Shown: positions 54,564 to 62,804, numbered from the stretch's first letter. The stretch is DNA of 64,000 nucleotides from JBFHFS01 sp041583495 (GCA_041583495.1 JBFHFS010000022.1:1-64000), one strand, 5' to 3'. The notes: generated by a model not told the origin, from the sequence alone. Translations and numbers: made by a program.

Positions 54564-55982
54564 TTAAAAATCTTGAGCCATCTTAATAGCTTTCTTTAGG
54601 GCGCCCAGTTTGTTGTTAACTTCCTGTAACTCCTTTTCTTCCACCGATTCGGAAACAACGCCCGCCCCGGCCTGGTAAAAGAGACGGTTGTTTTTGCTCA
54701 GGAAAGAGCGGATGATGATGGCCTGATTGACGCTGCCATCAAGTCCAATCTTACCGATGCATCCCCCATAAAATCCACGGTTATGTGGTTCGTATTCGTT
54801 GATCAGTTGCATGGCCCGGTATTTTGGGGCCCCCGACAGGGTGCCGGCAGGGAAGGTGTCGGCCATAACCTGGGATTCGTTGTGGGGCTTTCGTAATTGC
54901 CCTGTCACTTCCGAAACCAGATGCAATACATGACTGTAATATTGTACTTCCTTGTAGGTTTTGACCTCTACTTTGCGGCAGTTGCGTCCAAGGTCGTTGC
55001 GGGCTAAATCGACAAGCATGACATGCTCCGCATTTTCTTTGGGGTCCTGGCTGAGTTCTTCGGCCAGCTCTTTGTCTTTTATATCATTGCCCGAGCGCTT
55101 AAAGGTGCCGGCAATGGGGTTTATGGTGGCCAGCCCCTGGTCAATAACCAGCTGGCTCTCGGGTGAAGAGCCCATCAGCCGGTAGCCGGTGTAATCGAAA
55201 TAAAACAGGTAGGGCGATGGGTTGATGTGACGAAGAGCTCTGTAAACATTAAATTCATCTCCCTTGAATGCCTGCGAGAACTGTCTGGAAAGCACTATCT
55301 GGAAAACATCCCCCCGGAAGCAATGTTGTTTGCCCAGAGTGACGAGTTTTTTGTAAGCCTCCTCGTCCAGATGTGAAATCTCCTGGTCTATCGGCTGAAA
55401 ACGGAAAGAGGGGATCGTTCGGTTTTTCAGTGTTTGAAGCACTTCCTGGAAATGGGTGCCTTCCCCCGGATTTAAATGTTCTACCAGAAAGAGTTGGTTG
55501 GTGAAATGGTTGAAGGCAATTACCGACTGGTAAAGATGGTACCGGATATCCGGAATGGAGTGCGGGGCTGCGGGATCAATATCGAGTTCCAGGTCCTCGA
55601 AATAACGAACGGCATCGTACGCCGTATAGCCATAAAGACCCGAGGCAGGGACCGGACAGCTCTCAGGCTGCTCTATCTCGAAGCTGTCGAGAAACTGTTG
55701 CATCATGGCAGGAACCGATTCCCCGGCGGGTAAACGGGTCTCGGTTTTGCTGCCATCGGGATAGTGGCATTTAAGGGTCTCCTTCTCAACCACAAAACCG
55801 GCAATGGGATTAAAACAAATGAATGAGAGTGAGTTGTTGCCGCCATGATAGTCGGAGCTCTCCAGTAAAATGGTGTTGGGGAAGAGATCCCGCATCTTAA
55901 GGAAAATGCTGACCGGCGTTACGATATCACCAATGTGGGCGGGAACGCGCTGGCAGGTGAGTTGTAAAGGATGTTTTTTCAT
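54564..55982 (-). CDS. trpE: anthranilate synthase component I
   Basis: 472 aa chorismate-using enzyme, the committed step to tryptophan. The N-terminal LLES motif (residues 39-42) is the tryptophan feedback-binding site, so enzyme activity is probably Trp-inhibited. The chorismate-binding domain carries GDVFQIVLSRQF, PIAGTFKRSGND, HVMLVDLARNDLGR and DTFPAGTLSGAPK. First structural gene of trpEGDCFBA; an intrinsic terminator lies in its leader 32 bp upstream of the ATG, behind a three-Trp leader peptide, so transcription is probably attenuated by charged tRNA-Trp. Confidence 0.97.
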   Translation of the reverse strand: MKKHPLQLTCQRVPAHIGDIVTPVSIFLKMRDLFPNTILLESSDYHGGNNSLSFICFNPIAGFVVEKETLKCHYPDGSKTETRLPAGESVPAMMQQFLDSFEIEQPESCPVPASGLYGYTAYDAVRYFEDLELDIDPAAPHSIPDIRYHLYQSVIAFNHFTNQLFLVEHLNPGEGTHFQEVLQTLKNRTIPSFRFQPIDQEISHLDEEAYKKLVTLGKQHCFRGDVFQIVLSRQFSQAFKGDEFNVYRALRHINPSPYLFYFDYTGYRLMGSSPESQLVIDQGLATINPIAGTFKRSGNDIKDKELAEELSQDPKENAEHVMLVDLARNDLGRNCRKVEVKTYKEVQYYSHVLHLVSEVTGQLRKPHNESQVMADTFPAGTLSGAPKYRAMQLINEYEPHNRGFYGGCIGKIGLDGSVNQAIIIRSFLSKNNRLFYQAGAGVVSESVEEKELQEVNNKLGALKKAIKMAQDF

Positions 55983-56013
55983 GAGAAAGTGTTTTGTCTA
56001 AAGCTTAAAATGC

Positions 56014-56045
56014 AAAAAAGGCTTGCCGAAGTTCGGCAAGCCTTT
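56014..56045 (-). terminator. trp attenuator (intrinsic terminator in the trpE leader)
   Basis: On the minus strand AAAGGCTTGCCGAA and TTCGGCAAGCCTTT form a perfect 14-bp inverted repeat (56032-56045 and 56017-56030), followed by a run of six T (56019-56014). It lies after the leader peptide stop and ends 32 bp before trpE. Its position in a leader, not after a gene, is what makes it an attenuator. A short segment ACGCC (56076-56080) can pair with GGCGT right beside the Trp codons, a likely 1:2-type stem; the antiterminator pairing is less clear. Confidence 0.88.
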
Positions 56046-56085
56046 AGTATTGTGATGTTTACAATAGTTCATGAGGGCGTAGCCT

Positions 56086-56148
56086 TCACCTCGATTGAGG
56101 AAGGAAAGAATGACGCCACCACCAAATATTGCAAATAAGTCTTAACAT
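56086..56148 (-). CDS. trpL: trp operon leader peptide with three tandem Trp codons
   Basis: A 20-residue open frame, too short for normal gene callers, starting ATG 56148 and stopping TGA at 56088-56086. The middle reads NIWWWRHS: three consecutive UGG codons (56124-56116). It lies in the trpE leader between a good promoter candidate (56173-56203) and the terminator (56014-56045). When charged tRNA-Trp is scarce the ribosome should stall at these codons and prevent terminator formation. By chance, three adjacent Trp codons in so short a frame in the right place are very unlikely. Confidence 0.92.
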   Translation of the reverse strand: MLRLICNIWWWRHSFLPQSR

Positions 56149-56172
56149 GATTGTTGGTTTGTTATGATTTTG

Positions 56173-56203
56173 CAAGTTTAAGCAATGATTTGTAAAAATG
56201 CAA
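56173..56203 (-). promoter_or_regulatory. promoter candidate for the trp operon leader
   Basis: Reading the minus strand, TTG (56203-56201) and TAAACTTG (56180-56173, one mismatch from TAnnTTTG) are separated by 20 bp, the normal Bacteroidetes spacing. Transcription would begin about 56165, just before the leader ATG at 56148. TGCAAGTT occurs twice on the plus strand (171-178 and 199-206 of 56xxx), which may be coincidence or an operator. Confidence 0.6.
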
Positions 56204-56290
56204 GTTCGTTTTGAGAAAAAATGATTTTTTGATCTTTGGGAAGGACCCGGTGCCATAATTTTCAGCGGTTTCGGCCCGTTTAGAGGGGAA

Positions 56291-56623
56291 TTATTTTTTG
56301 TTTAGCTTCTGTTTGGCTTTGGCATAGTCGTCTTTCCGCCTGGGGTTCATGGGAAACCGGCCCTGGAGCACCCGTTTTTCCTGTTCGAGAACCTCGCCAA
56401 TGGCCCATAGGGAGGTGAACCCGAATATGGCACTTATCGAGGAGAGTGCCAGGGTTTCGATGAAGAGCGAGAGAAGTGCCGTGGAGAGGCCCATCACCAG
56501 AAATATTATCCAAAACCGCTTGGAAAAATAGTATTCGGCCTGGATCGTGACCCAATAGAGAATCGTGATGATGATAAAGGCAGCTCCACCTATTAAAATG
56601 CCATTCCAGTTGAGTGCTTCCAT
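56291..56623 (-). CDS. DUF4491 family membrane protein (second copy)
   Basis: 110 aa from ATG 56623: MEALNWNGILIGGAAFIIITILYW at the N-terminus, several hydrophobic segments (FWIIFLVMGLSTALLSLFIETLALSSISAIFGF) and a basic tail (RRKDDYAKAKQKLNKK). It matches the preceding DUF4491 protein (GILIG..., KRFWIIFLVMG versus KPWWIFLVSG, LEQEKRVLQGR versus LQYERARKGY). The longer frame to 56821 overlaps the upstream gene and has an unlikely start. No function is known for the family. Confidence 0.75.
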   Translation of the reverse strand: MEALNWNGILIGGAAFIIITILYWVTIQAEYYFSKRFWIIFLVMGLSTALLSLFIETLALSSISAIFGFTSLWAIGEVLEQEKRVLQGRFPMNPRRKDDYAKAKQKLNKK

Positions 56624-56634
56624 AGTTTTGGATG

Positions 56635-56925
56635 TTAAGTGTAGCTTCGGTTGGGGTTGCGTTTGGCGTAACCCTTTCTGGCCCGCTCGTACTGAAGAAA
56701 CATCTCCCGAATGCTGAACAGACAGGAAAAGCCCAGGACCCCAATGAAGATGCTGAGCCAATTGTTGTGGATGAAGAGAGATGCACCACACAGCAATAAC
56801 CCGGAAACTAAAAAGATCCACCAGGGTTTCTTCCCCCAGCGGTATTCAAGCCAGATCACCAGTGGATGAAACGATCCGATAATGAAAAAAGTGGCCAGTC
56901 CAATTAAGAGTCCCTCGTAATTCAT
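56635..56925 (-). CDS. DUF4491 family membrane protein
   Basis: 96 aa starting MNYEGLLIGLATFFIIGSFH, with three hydrophobic segments and a basic C-terminus (ARKGYAKRNPNRSYT). The order and short length fit DUF4491. It lies 11 bp before its paralogue, so the two are co-transcribed and may form a heteromeric membrane pair. Role unknown. Confidence 0.78.
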   Translation of the reverse strand: MNYEGLLIGLATFFIIGSFHPLVIWLEYRWGKKPWWIFLVSGLLLCGASLFIHNNWLSIFIGVLGFSCLFSIREMFLQYERARKGYAKRNPNRSYT

Positions 56926-57107
56926 TTCAACAGTTTTTTCCGATTGTTTGGGAATGTCCGTTCAACAAGATAATTAAATTTCTGGTAGGTTTCTCTATTT
57001 CAGCGCTTATTTCCAGGGCGGAAAGTAACCAGACATCCGCCCATGGTTACTTCTTTTCCTACTGTTTGGCAAGCGGTTTTGTTGGTTCTATATTCTTGCG
57101 CGAGAAA

Positions 57108-58037
57108 CTACCGCCAGTTGATCTTCCTTGTATTCCTGGTTTTTGAGAAATGGTCGGGCAGATTGTTTAATATCGCGTTTTTTAACCGTTCGATGAGTAA
57201 GTGGCGGTAAAAATTTTGATGAACCACGATGCTCACCTCTCTTACAGGCTCGGGCTCTTCAAAATGTCTTACAAAGGGGAGGTCGTTGGTCCCATCTACC
57301 GATAGCTCAGGGACCAGCGTGTAGCCAATGCCTTTGCGTACCATTGCCTTTAGGGCTTCAATGCTTCCACTTTCATAAAAGAAACCGAAGTTGTTGGTTT
57401 GTTTCTTTTGTCCGCAAATCTTTAGGGTTTGGTTCCGGAAACAATGCCCCTCGGTGAGAATCAGTACTTTGGCCGGATCGATCTGCTGGCCAACGATCCG
57501 TTTACTGCTCATGAAGGGATGGTCGTAGGGGGCGTAAAAAAGAAATGGTTCGCAAAAAAGGGGAATTTCCCGAATCTGTTTTTCCCGGGCAGGGGTAACC
57601 ATGAGGCCAACATCTATTTCATCGTTGTGAAGGGCTTTCAGGAGCTTTTCCGATTCAATCTCCTCGATGCGTAGTTGGGTGTTGGGATTGTCTTTAACAA
57701 ACTGGGGAAGAAACCGTGGAATGAGATAGGGAGCCAGCGTAGGAATGATGCCCAAACGAAACTCCCCTTCGATGCTTTGTTGTTCCCAGGCCGCGAAATT
57801 TCGCAGATCCGCTATATCCCTTAAAATCTGGCGCGCCCGTTTAATGATCTCTTTTCCGGGAGCCGTTGGCTCAATGGGTTGTTTGGTGCGGTTAAAGATT
57901 TGAACATCCATCTCCTCTTCCAGCTTTTTTATTTGCATGGTTAGCGTGGGCTGAGTCACAAAGCAGCTTTCTGCCGCATGTACAAAGTGCCGATGGGTAT
58001 CGAGTGCCACAATGTATTCGAGCTGTTGAATGTTCAT
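57108..58037 (-). CDS. oxyR: OxyR, LysR-type peroxide sensor
   Basis: 309 aa. An N-terminal LysR helix-turn-helix (NIQQLEYIVALDTHRHFVHAAESCFVTQPTLTMQIKKLE) precedes the regulatory domain. The redox cysteines are C199 and C208 in GHCFRNQTLKIC, the exact numbering and spacing of E. coli OxyR; their disulfide activates the factor on peroxide stress. It lies 51 bp downstream of dnaJ on the same strand, so it may be read from the grpE-dnaJ transcript, which would couple chaperones with peroxide sensing. Target genes such as catalase or peroxiredoxin are not in this window. Confidence 0.94.
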   Translation of the reverse strand: MNIQQLEYIVALDTHRHFVHAAESCFVTQPTLTMQIKKLEEEMDVQIFNRTKQPIEPTAPGKEIIKRARQILRDIADLRNFAAWEQQSIEGEFRLGIIPTLAPYLIPRFLPQFVKDNPNTQLRIEEIESEKLLKALHNDEIDVGLMVTPAREKQIREIPLFCEPFLFYAPYDHPFMSSKRIVGQQIDPAKVLILTEGHCFRNQTLKICGQKKQTNNFGFFYESGSIEALKAMVRKGIGYTLVPELSVDGTNDLPFVRHFEEPEPVREVSIVVHQNFYRHLLIERLKNAILNNLPDHFSKTRNTRKINWR

Positions 58038-58088
58038 GGTCAGGGTTTTGTGGGTGCAAAAAACGGGGACATGGTCCCCGTCGTTAAC

Positions 58089-59243
58089 TTATTCAAACAT
58101 GTCGCGCATTCGGCTAAAGAAGCCTTGTTGGTCCTGGGTCTCATTGGGTTTGAATGTCTCCGATTCGTTGAGCTTTTCAATGGTCTTTTGCTCATCCTTC
58201 GACAGGTCTTTTGGAATCCAAACATTAATATGAACCAGCAGATCGCCCCGGGAATAACCGTTCACATCGGGAAGCCCTTTGCCGCGGAGGCGTAAAATTT
58301 TTCCGGGTTGGGTTCCTGCATCAATCTTAACCTTAACCTTGCCTTCCACTGTTGGAATCTCCCGGGGTGTTCCTAAAATAGCCTCGGGTACACTTAATTG
58401 AAGGTTGTAGATGAGGTCGCGTCCATTGCGAATGAGTTCCGGGTGTTGCTCCTCCTGAATTAATACCAGCAGGTCGCCATTGACCCCGCCTCTGCGGGCT
58501 GCATTACCTTTGCCCGACACTGAAAGCTGCATGCCTTCCTCTACCCCTGCCGGGATGTTGATGGAGAGTACTTCTTCGGAGCGCATCAGCCCTTCGCCAT
58601 TACAATGAGGACATTTCTTGGTGATGGTGCGTCCCTCGCCGTTGCAGGTGGGACAGCTGGAGGTGGTTTGCATCTGCCCCAGAATGGTGTTGGAGATGCG
58701 CGTGACCTGTCCTGACCCTTTACAGGTTGAACAGGTATTGAAGGCCGAGCTGTTTTCCGCCCCTGTGCCGTTGCAGTGGGAGCAGGCCACCAATTTCTTG
58801 ACCTTAATCTTTTTTTCAACGCCGTTGGCGATCTCACTAAGGGTGAGTTTTACCTTTACCCGAAGGTTAGAGCCTTTATTTACTCTCTGGCCGCGTTGCG
58901 AGCCGAAGCCTCCAAAACCGCTAAATCCGCCTCCAAATCCGCCTCCGAAGATGTCGCCAAAATGAGAAAAGATGTCTTCCATGGTCATTCCACCACCAAA
59001 GCCACCACCTGCAGCCCCACCAACGCCGGCATGCCCGAATTGGTCGTAACGTTGCCTTTTCTCGGCATTGCCCAATACCTCGTAGGCTTCGGCGGCCTCC
59101 TTGAACCTTTCTTCAGCCTCTTTATCTCCGGGGTTCTTATCGGGGTGATGCTTTATCGCTTTTTTGCGGTAGGCTTTTTTAATCTCTTCTGCACTGGCTT
59201 CTTTTGAAACGTCAAGTACTTCGTAGTAGTCTCTTTTTGACAT
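58089..59243 (-). CDS. dnaJ: DnaJ (Hsp40) co-chaperone
   Basis: 384 aa type I J protein that stimulates DnaK ATPase. J domain with the HPD motif (KHHPDKNPGD), Gly/Phe-rich region (GGGFGGGFSGFGGFG), four CxxCxGxG zinc motifs (CSHCNGTG, CSTCKGSG, CPTCNGEG, CPHCNGEG) and the C-terminal substrate domain. It lies 10 bp after grpE, a normal heat-shock operon. Confidence 0.98.
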   Translation of the reverse strand: MSKRDYYEVLDVSKEASAEEIKKAYRKKAIKHHPDKNPGDKEAEERFKEAAEAYEVLGNAEKRQRYDQFGHAGVGGAAGGGFGGGMTMEDIFSHFGDIFGGGFGGGFSGFGGFGSQRGQRVNKGSNLRVKVKLTLSEIANGVEKKIKVKKLVACSHCNGTGAENSSAFNTCSTCKGSGQVTRISNTILGQMQTTSSCPTCNGEGRTITKKCPHCNGEGLMRSEEVLSINIPAGVEEGMQLSVSGKGNAARRGGVNGDLLVLIQEEQHPELIRNGRDLIYNLQLSVPEAILGTPREIPTVEGKVKVKIDAGTQPGKILRLRGKGLPDVNGYSRGDLLVHINVWIPKDLSKDEQKTIEKLNESETFKPNETQDQQGFFSRMRDMFE

Positions 59244-59253
59244 GATATTGGTT

Positions 59254-59853
59254 TTATTCGCCTACAACAACTTGTGGATAACGGATGAGTCTTTCGTTGA
59301 GCTTATATCCTTTTAGAATGCAATCGATAATTTTCCCTTTCATCTCTTCCGAGGGGGCAGGTATCTTGGTTACTGCTTCGTGTAATTCGCTGTCGAACAC
59401 CTCATTCTGTGGTTCTATGCTGGTAATGCCCTGCTGTTTGAGGTAGTCCTTGAATTTATTGTGGATCAGGTCGATGCCTTCCTTTATGGCGGCAAGGTCC
59501 TTGGCGCTCTTGAGGTTCTCCTGTGCGCGGTCAAAATCATCGATTACGGGAAGCAGATCTAACAATATGCTTTCGCCGGCATGTTTGGCCAACTCCATTT
59601 TTTCTCTCAGGGTGCGTTTCCGGTAATTGTCGTACTCAGCGATGAGCCTCAGGTGCTTGTCGTTGAGGTCTTCAATTTGTCGCTTGAGCAACTCTTTTTC
59701 ATCTTGTGCATCCTGGCGTGCTTCCTCACAGCCCTCTTCGTTTAACAGTTTCTCGTCGGTGGCTGCCTCCTTTTGTTTGGTTTGGGCAGCCTCTTGTTCT
59801 TTAGCAGGACGTTGGGTTTTCTTTTTCTCCTGATGTGATTTTTTTTGGGTCAT
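59254..59853 (-). CDS. grpE: GrpE nucleotide exchange factor
   Basis: 199 aa. A charged, coiled-coil N-terminus (KKKTQRPAKEQEAAQTKQKEAATDEK) is followed by the conserved YDNYRKRTLREKMELAKHAGESILLDLLPVIDDFDRA and the C-terminal beta domain (FDSELHEAVTKIP). Releases ADP from DnaK. First gene of the grpE-dnaJ pair, behind a TACCTTTG -7 element. Confidence 0.97.
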   Translation of the reverse strand: MTQKKSHQEKKKTQRPAKEQEAAQTKQKEAATDEKLLNEEGCEEARQDAQDEKELLKRQIEDLNDKHLRLIAEYDNYRKRTLREKMELAKHAGESILLDLLPVIDDFDRAQENLKSAKDLAAIKEGIDLIHNKFKDYLKQQGITSIEPQNEVFDSELHEAVTKIPAPSEEMKGKIIDCILKGYKLNERLIRYPQVVVGE

Positions 59854-59890
59854 ATCTTAAAGCTATTTTCTCCATAATTAAATTGGCGCA

Positions 59891-59898
59891 CAAAGGTA
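59891..59898 (-). promoter_or_regulatory. -7 element TACCTTTG for grpE-dnaJ
   Basis: The minus strand reads TACCTTTG, a perfect TAnnTTTG, 37 bp before the grpE ATG. The -33 region (TTTTTTC about 18-20 bp upstream) is partial. No CIRCE-type or heat-shock operator repeat is visible. Confidence 0.5.
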
Positions 59899-59983
59899 TG
59901 CAATTTCTTTGCCATTGAAAAAACAGGGACAATTTGACAGGTGTTCGTGCAAAAGTGCGTTGCAAGCTGTGGTAAAAATGACA

Positions 59984-60017
59984 AAACAGTACCGGGTAAA
60001 GGAACCCGATACTGTTT
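59984..60017 (-). terminator. hairpin terminator after the CxxC-less thioredoxin-fold gene
   Basis: AAACAGTA (59984-59991) and TACTGTTT (60010-60017) flank an inner CGGGT/ACCCG stem with one mismatch and a short loop. On the minus strand it lies 36 bp after the stop of the gene at 60054 and ends in TTTTGT. It insulates grpE from upstream transcription. Confidence 0.7.
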
Positions 60018-60053
60018 CTATGTTATTCTCTTCGTAATTGGTGTGCGGTGGCT

Positions 60054-60581
60054 CTAACGTGCCAGTTGCTCGATGGTGTGCCTGATCTTTTCTATGTCCT
60101 GCGAGGCTGCCACAATGCGGCCATCACCATCTATCAAATAGTTGGTCAGCTTATTCTGGTTGTTAAACTCTTTAACTATTTGAGATTCCCGGCCCTTGAA
60201 ATCGCATATGTGGGAGAAGCTGTCCAGCTCGTCCCGGTCAATGGCCTGAAGTAGCGGAGTCCTGAAGCGGTCCAGGGAGATACTTACAATTTCAAAACCC
60301 TTCCCTTTGAGAAAAGAGCTGTTTTTATAAGATTCCAATAGATTTTTCTTCTCAAAACTCTCAATGCGTGAGGGCGCATCATACGACGCCCAAAAGTCCA
60401 ATAGAACCATTTTCCCTCTCAGAGCTTCAGTATCGAACGGCTGCCCGTTAACCAGAGGGTAATTAATCTCAGGAATTCGGTCTCCAACTTGTAATCCCTC
60501 TTTTGGAGTGGGGGATCCATTGATGAATGACAGAAACAGAAGTCCGGCAAGAATAAGTGTCAATAGTATTCTATTCTCCAT
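60054..60581 (-). CDS. TlpA/thioredoxin-fold protein lacking the redox cysteines
   Basis: About 175 aa from ATG 60581, with an N-terminal membrane anchor or signal (ILLTLILAGLLFLSFING). The Redoxin/TlpA layout is intact: GDRIPEINYPLVNGQPFDTEALRGKMVLLDFWAS, LKGKGFEIVSISLDR and the NYLIDGDGRIVAAS segment. Where the WCxPC active site should be, the sequence reads WASYDAPSR, so both cysteines are missing. It can have no thiol chemistry of the usual type and may bind a partner or substrate structurally. Single gene, closed by a terminator. Confidence 0.8.
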   Translation of the reverse strand: MENRILLTLILAGLLFLSFINGSPTPKEGLQVGDRIPEINYPLVNGQPFDTEALRGKMVLLDFWASYDAPSRIESFEKKNLLESYKNSSFLKGKGFEIVSISLDRFRTPLLQAIDRDELDSFSHICDFKGRESQIVKEFNNQNKLTNYLIDGDGRIVAASQDIEKIRHTIEQLAR

Positions 60582-60867
60582 AAAGTAAGTTTTCGTTTCC
60601 TCATTTTGACCCTGCAAAGATCATCCAAAAAATAAGGCCCATCATTTTTTTTCGATGAACCATACTTTATTCGTGACCAGAGGGTAAAATGAGACGACAA
60701 ACTTATGCTGAATAACATGAAAATTCAAGTCCTTTATATTTGGAAAGGTGCGTGAAAATCATTATCTATATGGCTAAGGTCGCAAACAACTGGGCGTCAG
60801 GGGTTTGCAAATTGATTAAAAAGCATTAAAAAAGAGTAAAAAGAAAGTCTATTAAAGAATTATTTCT

Positions 60868-62172
60868 TTAAATGCGCTTAATTTGAGCGCCAATACGGTT
60901 GAGCCGTTCATCAATTCTTTCGTAACCGCGGTCAATTTGCTCGATGTTGTGAATGGTGCTTTTTCCTTTGGCCGAAATGCTGGCAATCAAAAGGGCAACC
61001 CCCGCTCGGATGTCGGGAGAGGTCATTACACTACCCCTGAGCGGGGTTTCGTGGTTGAGGCCGATAACGGTGGCCCGGTGAGGATCGCAGAGGATGATCC
61101 GGGCACCCATGTCAATCAGTTTATCTACAAAAAACAGTCGGCTCTCGAACATCTTCTGGTGGATGAGTACACTGCCGTTGGCCTGAGTCGCTACTACCAG
61201 AAAAACACTCAGCAGGTCGGGTGTAAGGCCCGGCCAGGGAGCATCCGCGATGGTCATGATTGAGCCATCAATAAAGGTTTCGATGTTGTACTGTCGCTGG
61301 GCCGGTAAATAAATGTTGTCGCCCAAAACAGACAGGTCGATGCCCATTCTCTTAAATGCCAAAGGGATGATGCCCAGGTGCTCTACCCCTGCCTCCTTGA
61401 TGGTTAATTCGCTTCCGGTCATGGCGGCTAACCCGATGAAACTGCCCACCTCAATCATGTCGGGTAAAATGCGATGGCTGGCCCCCTTAAGAGCGTCGAC
61501 ACCCGTTATGGTCAGCAGGTTAGAACCCAGACCTTCGATGTGGGCACCCATGTTGATCAACAAACGGCATAGTTGCTGGATGTAGGGTTCACAGGCGGCA
61601 TTATATATGGTGGTGGTGCCGGGGGTTAGGGCGGCGGCCATGACCAGATTGGCTGTGCCGGTAACCGAGGCTTCGTCCAGAAGCATGTAAGCCCCCTTGA
61701 GGTTTTCGGCGTGAACCGTATAGAAAATCTCATCGGGATTGAACTCGAAGTGTGCACCCAGTTTTTCGAATCCAAAAAAATGGGTGTCCAGTCGGCGTCG
61801 ACCGATTTTATCACCCCCGGGTTTTGGAAAGTAGGCTGTCCCGAATCGTGCCAACAAAGGGCCCATGATCATAATGGAGCCCCTGAGGGTGGAGGCTTGT
61901 TGCTTAAACTCCCTGGTTTTCAGGTAGTCGAGCTGAATGTTGTGTGCTTTGAAGTGGCAGGTGTGGCGTGAAGGGCGCTCTATTTCTACCCCTAAATCGG
62001 CTAGTAAGTCGATTAACTTATTGACATCGAGGATGTCGGGTAGATTATGAAGAACTACTTCATGGGCTGTAAGGAGTGTTGCGCAAATTACCTGAAGGGC
62101 TTCGTTTTTGGCTCCCTGTGGTGTGATTTCACCCCGGAGCCTGGTGCCCCCGTGTATCTCAAAGCTACTCAT
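60868..62172 (-). CDS. murA: MurA, UDP-GlcNAc enolpyruvyl transferase, Asp variant
   Basis: 434 aa enzyme of the first committed step of peptidoglycan synthesis. K22 (QGAKNEAL) and the overall EPSP-synthase-like fold are present. The loop residue that fosfomycin alkylates (Cys115 in E. coli) is Asp: D121 in KPGGDKIGRRRLDTH. Known Cys-to-Asp MurA proteins (Mycobacterium, Chlamydia) are active and fosfomycin-resistant, so this organism is predicted to be intrinsically resistant at the target. It follows the DUF4290 gene by 26 bp, an arrangement common in Bacteroidota. Confidence 0.97.
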   Translation of the reverse strand: MSSFEIHGGTRLRGEITPQGAKNEALQVICATLLTAHEVVLHNLPDILDVNKLIDLLADLGVEIERPSRHTCHFKAHNIQLDYLKTREFKQQASTLRGSIMIMGPLLARFGTAYFPKPGGDKIGRRRLDTHFFGFEKLGAHFEFNPDEIFYTVHAENLKGAYMLLDEASVTGTANLVMAAALTPGTTTIYNAACEPYIQQLCRLLINMGAHIEGLGSNLLTITGVDALKGASHRILPDMIEVGSFIGLAAMTGSELTIKEAGVEHLGIIPLAFKRMGIDLSVLGDNIYLPAQRQYNIETFIDGSIMTIADAPWPGLTPDLLSVFLVVATQANGSVLIHQKMFESRLFFVDKLIDMGARIILCDPHRATVIGLNHETPLRGSVMTSPDIRAGVALLIASISAKGKSTIHNIEQIDRGYERIDERLNRIGAQIKRI

Positions 62173-62198
62173 TGGTTAATTTTGAAGAATTCCGCAGA

Positions 62199-62804
62199 TT
62201 AGGAGTGGCTGGATTTTTTTTGAAACTTCTTTTTGGTGCGGGTCCCGTTTGAGGGATGTTGTTCCCATTTATTCGATATCCTGGGTGTGCCCTCCACCTT
62301 GAGTACTCCCCCCGACAAACGTTCCATATCCTTAAATACGCGCTCGTCGGTGGCAATGTCCTTATTCCAGATAGACAACGACTTCTTCATGTGGTTGGCA
62401 ATAAGCAGGATGAGGTGTTCCCTTAAGGGGCCTTCTTCCATTTGCTTTGCCTTGTGAATCATTTGTTCGATGATGGTGCCATAATGCTTAAAGGCCATTT
62501 TGCCTATGCTGTAATCTAATTTCGTAGGTGGAATGTTGAAATTCTCTTTGGTGGGCAGCTCGTAAGGGAAGTCAATATCCAGATTAAAGTCAGCCATGAT
62601 GGCCAGGTGATCCCATAGTTTGTGCTTGAAATCACTTACATCTCTCAGATGGGGAAAAAGATTTCCCATGACGGCAATTATTCCGTTGGCACACTTGGTG
62701 CGCTCTTCCCGATCTTCGATGGTTAACGCGTAATCGACCATCGTTTGAATATGGCGACCATATTCAGGAAGGGCAAGTTTCTTTCGAGTTGAATTGTAAT
62801 CCAT
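62199..62804 (-). CDS. DUF4290 protein
   Basis: 201 aa, soluble, helical: YNSTRKKLALPEYGRHIQTMVDYA and KLWDHLAIMADFNLDIDFPYELP are typical DUF4290 motifs, and the C-terminus is very basic (GTRTKKKFQKKSSHS). Function unknown; the constant pairing with murA in Bacteroidota suggests a link with envelope growth, which is only inferred. Confidence 0.9.
   Translation of the reverse strand: MDYNSTRKKLALPEYGRHIQTMVDYALTIEDREERTKCANGIIAVMGNLFPHLRDVSDFKHKLWDHLAIMADFNLDIDFPYELPTKENFNIPPTKLDYSIGKMAFKHYGTIIEQMIHKAKQMEEGPLREHLILLIANHMKKSLSIWNKDIATDERVFKDMERLSGGVLKVEGTPRISNKWEQHPSNGTRTKKKFQKKSSHS

Noticed and set aside
56280..56789. Alternative frame overlapping the second DUF4491 gene
   Set aside because: Arginine/serine/proline-rich out-of-frame translation; the DUF4491 frame is clearly the real one.
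60868..62172. AroA (EPSP synthase) instead of MurA
   Set aside because: The KNEAL N-terminus, GGDKIGRRRLD loop and ending motif are MurA-specific.
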